33,354 nt of DNA, taken from contig SLDS01000132.1 of NCBI GenBank assembly GCA_007125175.1, forward strand, positions 1-33,354, in the 5' to 3' direction. The position numbers and the translations under genes were made by a program. Below the pieces are notes generated by a model that saw only the letters and a program-made list of their open reading frames with translations, was not told where the DNA came from and did not search any database. Shown piece by piece: positions 28,246 to 33,354 of this stretch (positions are counted from its first letter, which is position 1; each line of letters begins with the position of its first letter). The stretch comes from Flavobacteriales bacterium (GTDB lineage Bacteria; Bacteroidota; Bacteroidia; Flavobacteriales_D; Cryomorphaceae).

Positions 28246-29777
28246 GATGGAAATACATATACGGGTGTTTTTCGCTCCTGGGAGCTGCTTTGATGCTGGC
28301 GAGCACCCCGACCCTCGCACAGGGAGAAGATGATGCAGCGCTGAGCGCGGAAGATTCCACAGCACTGTCACTGGCTTTGTCGGTGGCAGATGCCTACGTG
28401 GATCACCTGGATCGCTATTTCAACCGTGGAGAGGCCATGAGCGACGAGCTCCGCGAAGGTTTCATGGTGCTTTTCACGGGCAGCCAAAAGATCATTTCCG
28501 ATTACTCCGCTCAAACCCGGCGCATTGAGCCCGCTGAATACCTCTTTGAGGCCGGTCAGATTTTTGCCGATGAGCGCCCGGCCCTCCAAGCCCAAATAGA
28601 CAGAGAGGGCGCTGTGGTCAAGCATTTTCCCAATGACCGCTTTCACCTCGCTGCCATTCCTTTGGACACGCGCTTCAGTCGATACTTTGATCTGTCAACA
28701 GGGGCTGTGGTCAACGATACCATCGAGAAGTTTCTCACCCTCGAGGTGCGCATTACCGGAATCGAAAATGCCCGCATAGATCGAAGTGTGGAACGGGCGC
28801 CCGTACTTTACTATGCTGAACAACGCGCACTCCTCGCCCAGGCCGAGCAAGAACGCGATAAAAGGAGAAAGGAGGAAAACGAAAAAAAGTCCGACGCGCC
28901 CAGGGAGCGCCGTGCGAAACCAGAACGGATGAAGGCAGATATGCATTCATATATTTTTGCCGGTTTTGTCCTGGGCGGGGACTTGTCTTCCAACCAGCTC
29001 GAATCGCAGAGTGAGCTGTATTCCTTCTCAAACCACAGCTTTCAGATGAATGAGACCAGCATCCAATACTTCATGCCCCTGCACCGCAGTGGTCTCTACC
29101 TGCATACCGGTTTTGGCATCTCCGTTGGAAGGCTCGACCTGGAATACAACAATGCATCTTTCAGCTTTGAGCAAGTGGATAACCTGAATCCCAGCAGTGA
29201 TGTCCAATTTGCAGAAGCGGGAATTGTAAATAGTTACCAGCGCACCGCCATCTTGGAGGATATCAGCGAACGAATTGATTTTACGGACATAAACTTTCGT
29301 CTGGGCCTGGGCATAGATCTGCTCAGTGATTCCAGAGAATTGTTCATGTTCAGTGCTGGCATGATGCTTGGAGTGACCAATGCCCAAAAATCTGATGTCA
29401 TGCTTACAGCCAACTACCACGGCCATTTCAGCGAGGTCAATGGATTGCCGATTGACCTGACCCTTGGTGTGAACGAAGACTTGCCGGAGTATGGATTTGA
29501 CGAGCGGCGTTCGCTCATGGATTTTGTGATTGACAGAAGGCTTATTTACAGCGCTTATGCTCAAGTGGCTTTCGCCAAACACATCGGTGATAAAGTCTAT
29601 GTGGGTATACAGCTCGAAGGCCGCCTGCCCATGAATCAATGGCTAGAGGGAGGTGCAGATCACGAATTGCTCTTTGGCAATCACGGAGACTTGGACAGCA
29701 GCCTGGCAGACTTGGTGAGCGACATCCGTCGGCCCTATTTTCTGGGGGGGGGAGTTCTCCTGGGGATGAAATTTTAA
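28242..29777 (+). CDS. Outer-membrane beta-barrel protein with N-terminal periplasmic domain, within the T6SSiii plus-strand block
   Basis: Signal peptide (MRWKYIYGCFSLLGAALMLASTPTLAQ); alpha/beta N-domain; charged linker (AEQERDKRRKEENEKKSDAPRERRAKPERM); amphipathic strands, terminal Phe (YFLGGGVLLGMKF); ATGA overlap with the upstream gene. Confidence 0.7.
   Translation: MRWKYIYGCFSLLGAALMLASTPTLAQGEDDAALSAEDSTALSLALSVADAYVDHLDRYFNRGEAMSDELREGFMVLFTGSQKIISDYSAQTRRIEPAEYLFEAGQIFADERPALQAQIDREGAVVKHFPNDRFHLAAIPLDTRFSRYFDLSTGAVVNDTIEKFLTLEVRITGIENARIDRSVERAPVLYYAEQRALLAQAEQERDKRRKEENEKKSDAPRERRAKPERMKADMHSYIFAGFVLGGDLSSNQLESQSELYSFSNHSFQMNETSIQYFMPLHRSGLYLHTGFGISVGRLDLEYNNASFSFEQVDNLNPSSDVQFAEAGIVNSYQRTAILEDISERIDFTDINFRLGLGIDLLSDSRELFMFSAGMMLGVTNAQKSDVMLTANYHGHFSEVNGLPIDLTLGVNEDLPEYGFDERRSLMDFVIDRRLIYSAYAQVAFAKHIGDKVYVGIQLEGRLPMNQWLEGGADHELLFGNHGDLDSSLADLVSDIRRPYFLGGGVLLGMKF
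29744..29752. repeat. Homopolymeric G9 tract within the beta-barrel gene
   Basis: tttctGGGGGGGGGagttctcc, near the 3' end of the 28242-29777 ORF. Confidence 0.8.
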
Positions 29778-29789
29778 GCAAGAAAAAAC

Positions 29790-32378
29790 ATGTGTATCAA
29801 GCAATTTTGCACACTTATGATCGCTTTGCTTCTTTGGCCCCTTGCGGCAAATGAAGTGCATGCGCAACGCGGCGGCAGCGAACATCTGCCGGCAAAACCG
29901 GACAATCTCCGGGATAGAATTCGCTTTGATGATGAGGGTTCGAAAGACTATACCAACCTTACAAATCCATACAAAGCGGGCAGTACTTTTGGCATAAGCC
30001 AGAGGGGCAAGAAGCGTTCGAGTGATTATTGGAGGGTGTTCAGCGACCGCGATGAGAATGTGCTCTACCAAGACCCCGGGTTGAACCAGGCGGGCAGCAT
30101 CACAGCCAGCATCGGGCAGAAGCTCTATGTACTCGATGAGAACCCGAATGCCCTCAAAGTGCTGGCGCTGAAATCAGATCCTTATACCGATGGATCTTAC
30201 GATCACGGCAGCGTGCTCGGCGAGGGCTGGATCGCCAAAGAAAACCTTCTGCTCTGGGAGAAGCCGCTTATCTCCGAAAATTCCAGCTTCGAAATGAAGG
30301 CCTTCCTGATGAATCTCAACGATCAGGATTTGCTTGCCGAATTTGCCCGAAAGGGAAAAGACAAAGACCTTGTAGAACTCTACCACGCCCCGGATGCCGG
30401 CGAAGCTGTGAGCAAGAAGCAGCTTTACGAAGTGCTCTTCGTGTTCAAGTACGACAGTGAATCCCGCCGCTACCTCGTGGCCAATGATGCCATCATAGGA
30501 GGCTATGGCTATGAGCTCTTCTGGGTGAGCGAATCGCGCATCAAGGTGTGGAATACGCGTCTGGCACTGGAGTGGAATTTTGACTCGGAGGCCTGCGAAG
30601 AGCGCAGGGAAGGGCGCAGTGCAACTGTTTTTTCCATGCCACAGCGTGCAATCGATTATGCGGCAGGGCAGTTTGATCCCGATTTTGGAGGAGAAAACAA
30701 ATTCCTCGACGCCAAAGACCCTTGCTCGGATCGCCGACTCAAGGCAGCAGAGGTGTTCGACCCTAAGAGCAGCCGATATGTAGGCTCAGTGATTCGCTAT
30801 CCCTTCTTTGAGAGCCGCCCCGGATACTACGTCTGTGGAGCCCTCACCCGCTTCGACCCCAAGAGCATGATCGCCCTCGACAATTGGGAGGCCACCGAAT
30901 CTGAAATCGACAATAAGCTCGAAAAAGGATCCCGGGTGAACATCATGCTCGCCATCAACGGCACTTTCACTTCGCGGAAAAATGCAGAATACTACGCCGA
31001 CCTGGTCGATCAGGTGCGCAATTCCTTTGATAGAGATACCATCTTCAAGGGAAAGACAAGGGTGGGAGTGACCTTCTTCTACGACCTCAAGCGCGGCACC
31101 CCGCCGCTCACCATCGGCCCCTATGCCGACAGGGCAGGGCTGGAAGAAGTGAAAAATGCCATTGCGGATCCGCAAAGCTACCGCTCTGAGCCGCAGATAC
31201 CCCTGCTGTACAATGGCCTCAATGAAGCCCTTGAGCGGGGAGCGCAAGAAGGAGAAACCAATGTGCTCTTATTGTTGGGCGGCAGCAGCGACGTCTTTCA
31301 CAGAATGGTGCCGGTGGCCAATGCAGAAAAAAATCCCCTCTACGTGAGCGAACGTGAACTGCGCGATAAGATCCGCAAATACAATGCACACGTGATGGCC
31401 TTGCAAGTGGATGTGGAAGATGAGTACGCGATGTTTTACAGCGAATTCCGAAATCATTTTCGCACGCGGGTATTGGGAAATATCGTCAAGAAAGTGGACG
31501 AAGAGTACACCCGTGTAGCCGAATTTGCCGATGCCAAAAACCTGAGCTACCCGCAGTGGAGGTCTCGCGACGATTTGGGTGTAAGCAATGTGCGTATGGA
31601 CTATGTGGAGGACTTTCACCTTGAGTACGCGGTGCTCAGCGCCATCGATACCCGAGGTGATTTTTCATTGCCCACCAAGTCCATCAACACCTTGGTGACC
31701 GATTTTACCGATCGCATAGCCACCAAGGAGCGGAATATGCTCATCAACCTCAACAAGGTGGTGCGCGACCACTCCCAGTGGAAAAGCTTTATCGGCAGTG
31801 CGGGACAAGAGGTTGTGAAATCGCACTTGCTTCAAGGCTTCTCGGATGAACAGCTCAAGCAGCTCTTTTTGGAAAAGGTGCAATTGCTCTACACCGGCTA
31901 TACGCCAAAAATCATCGAAGGGCAGGAGCATGCCCTCTACCAGCAGGTGCTCTTCATGTCGCGACAAGATTTGCAGGAAATGCGGGAAAACATTCAGCGC
32001 ATCAAGCGTGAGGCACTCGATGCCCGAAGGCAACGCAAGGGAGTGGTAGAGGCATGGTACAGCTACGGGGCTGCCATTCTCAAAGAAGATGTTGCATCCC
32101 TGCAGAAAAACTATCCTGTGGAGCGCAGCAAGGATCTTCAGAGGCTATTGCTGAGCGGCGTGCCCGAGCTTACCGAGCACAGTAGTATGTTCTCCAGGTA
32201 TTCGGCGGTGGAAATACTCACCGAAGGAGGCAAAGTGCAGGGGGAAGACATCGACAAGTACCTCGGGAGTCTCGATGCCAAAGAGCGGCGCATCAGTGAG
32301 CTGCTGCAGAGTGCCAAACTGGAATACCGCACCGGGAGTTACACCTTCTTCTGGGTGCCAATAGAATACCTGCCATGA
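29790..32378 (+). CDS. tssR: T6SS subtype iii protein TssR
   Basis: 862 aa; signal peptide; RVNIMLAINGTFTSRKNAEYYADLVDQVRNSF... and NVLLLLGGSSDVFHRMVPVANAEKNPLYVSERELRDKIRKYNAHVMALQVDVED, vWA-like pattern; co-directional with tssO and tssP. Confidence 0.78.
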   Translation: MCIKQFCTLMIALLLWPLAANEVHAQRGGSEHLPAKPDNLRDRIRFDDEGSKDYTNLTNPYKAGSTFGISQRGKKRSSDYWRVFSDRDENVLYQDPGLNQAGSITASIGQKLYVLDENPNALKVLALKSDPYTDGSYDHGSVLGEGWIAKENLLLWEKPLISENSSFEMKAFLMNLNDQDLLAEFARKGKDKDLVELYHAPDAGEAVSKKQLYEVLFVFKYDSESRRYLVANDAIIGGYGYELFWVSESRIKVWNTRLALEWNFDSEACEERREGRSATVFSMPQRAIDYAAGQFDPDFGGENKFLDAKDPCSDRRLKAAEVFDPKSSRYVGSVIRYPFFESRPGYYVCGALTRFDPKSMIALDNWEATESEIDNKLEKGSRVNIMLAINGTFTSRKNAEYYADLVDQVRNSFDRDTIFKGKTRVGVTFFYDLKRGTPPLTIGPYADRAGLEEVKNAIADPQSYRSEPQIPLLYNGLNEALERGAQEGETNVLLLLGGSSDVFHRMVPVANAEKNPLYVSERELRDKIRKYNAHVMALQVDVEDEYAMFYSEFRNHFRTRVLGNIVKKVDEEYTRVAEFADAKNLSYPQWRSRDDLGVSNVRMDYVEDFHLEYAVLSAIDTRGDFSLPTKSINTLVTDFTDRIATKERNMLINLNKVVRDHSQWKSFIGSAGQEVVKSHLLQGFSDEQLKQLFLEKVQLLYTGYTPKIIEGQEHALYQQVLFMSRQDLQEMRENIQRIKREALDARRQRKGVVEAWYSYGAAILKEDVASLQKNYPVERSKDLQRLLLSGVPELTEHSSMFSRYSAVEILTEGGKVQGEDIDKYLGSLDAKERRISELLQSAKLEYRTGSYTFFWVPIEYLP

Positions 32379-33118
32379 GCCAAGCCTCCATACTCTTCGA
32401 GTTAAGCAATCTCTCGTGCCGGTATGGAGATCAGGAAGTCTTGCGCGTGGAGGAACTGAGCCTGCCTGCGGTGCCGCTCACTTTCATACTCGGTAGCTCG
32501 GGCATTGGCAAGAGCACCTTACTCGAGATGTTGGGGCTTATGTCCAATACCTACAGGGGTCGGGCCGATCGCTTCACATATCAGGGAGCCCAAGATTTGC
32601 GCGGCTTTTGGGACTGGCCTCAGAGTAAGCAAGCACATTTTCGGCGCAGCAATTTCAGCTTTGTCTTTCAGCAAACCAACCTCATCGAAAATTTCAGCAT
32701 CCTTGAGAATCTTTGCATACCCCTCATGATACAGGGATATGCCTATGAGGATGCCGCCAATAAGGTGACGGCTACTGCCGAAAAAATGAACCTCGATGCC
32801 CAGCTACTTTTGCGAAAAGCTACAGCGGTATCGGGAGGACAGCTACAGCGGGCTGCCTTTACGCGGGCGCTTTCCACCGATTTCAAAGTCCTCTTTGGCG
32901 ATGAGCCCACCGGAAACCTTGATAGCGGTAATAGCCGCACCCTCATGGGCTTGCTTAAGGACAACCTCGTGGAGCGCGGTGCCTCGGCCGTTGTGGTCTC
33001 GCACGACGTGGCCCTTGCCGAAGAATACGCCGACTGCATCATCCGCGTGAAGCGCATGGGCGATGAGGATAGGGCCTATGGACTCATTGATCAAAACTGC
33101 TTAAGTATATCGCAATGA
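32375..33118 (+). CDS. ABC transporter ATP-binding protein, LolD/MacB-like
   Basis: Walker A GSSGIGKST, signature VSGGQLQRAAFTRAL, Walker B VLFGDEPTGNLDS, H-loop VVSHD; ATGA overlap with tssR. Confidence 0.93.
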   Translation: MSQASILFELSNLSCRYGDQEVLRVEELSLPAVPLTFILGSSGIGKSTLLEMLGLMSNTYRGRADRFTYQGAQDLRGFWDWPQSKQAHFRRSNFSFVFQQTNLIENFSILENLCIPLMIQGYAYEDAANKVTATAEKMNLDAQLLLRKATAVSGGQLQRAAFTRALSTDFKVLFGDEPTGNLDSGNSRTLMGLLKDNLVERGASAVVVSHDVALAEEYADCIIRVKRMGDEDRAYGLIDQNCLSISQ

Positions 33119-33354
33119 GCAAGGGAAAGAAGTTGTGGAGTCTGCTCTTTACCAAAGAACTGAGCTATCTGGCTGGCAGAAGGGCTTCCAACCTCATCAC
33201 CCTTTTTGGCATCTCCTTTCTGAGCCTCACTGCCATCAGCATCGCCTACTCATCCGAGAAGTTTTTGAACTACCGGATGAATGACCCTTTCACCAACTGG
33301 CTGAACATACCCAAGCTCTCGACCATCGAAGAGCAAACCTGGCAGAAGCTTGCC
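33115..33354 (+). CDS. ABC transporter permease, MacB/FtsX-like N-terminus, truncated by window end
   Basis: MSKGKKLWSLLFTKELSYLAGRRASNLITLFGISFLSLTAISIAYSSEKFLNYRMNDPFTNWLNIPKL...; cytoplasmic N-terminus and first TM; ATGA overlap with the ATPase. Confidence 0.75.
   Translation, partial: MSKGKKLWSLLFTKELSYLAGRRASNLITLFGISFLSLTAISIAYSSEKFLNYRMNDPFTNWLNIPKLSTIEEQTWQKLA

Noticed and set aside
1-33354. CRISPR arrays, tRNA or rRNA genes, transposases or integrases
   Set aside because: No regular spaced repeats, no tRNA- or rRNA-like sequence and no transposase or integrase ORF noticed.

Overview
Bacteroidota chromosome segment (inferred from T9SS C-terminal sorting domains and T6SS subtype iii genes). 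It starts with the 3' part of a cystathionine gamma-synthase-like gene, followed by two tandem, paralogous M43-type secreted metalloproteases with PKD and T9SS sorting domains. Most of the rest is a type VI secretion locus of subtype iii, in two opposed gene blocks. The minus-strand block reads clpV-tssB-tssC-vgrG-tssE-tssF-tssG-tssN-tssK plus an orphan 388-aa ORF, preceded by a LytTR regulator with a degenerate receiver. Upstream lies a minus-strand effector cassette: PAAR, a small 128-aa protein, a DUF2235/Tle1-like lipase, a DUF2931-like lipoprotein and a DUF4123 adaptor. The divergent plus-strand block reads tssO-tssP, a T9SS-sorted PKD/Ig-like protein, an outer-membrane beta-barrel with a periplasmic domain, tssR, an ABC ATPase and an ABC permease (truncated). 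No hcp, tssJ/L/M or clear tssQ was seen in the window. The most unusual feature is the plus-strand block: a T9SS surface protein, a beta-barrel, TssR and a MacB-like ABC transporter are joined by 4-nt overlaps or very short gaps. This suggests an unrecognised envelope module of the T6SSiii machine. A GTGCAAAT direct repeat with a 12-bp spacer in front of clpV matches the spacing of known LytTR operators. All family calls are from reading the sequence; no database search was run.
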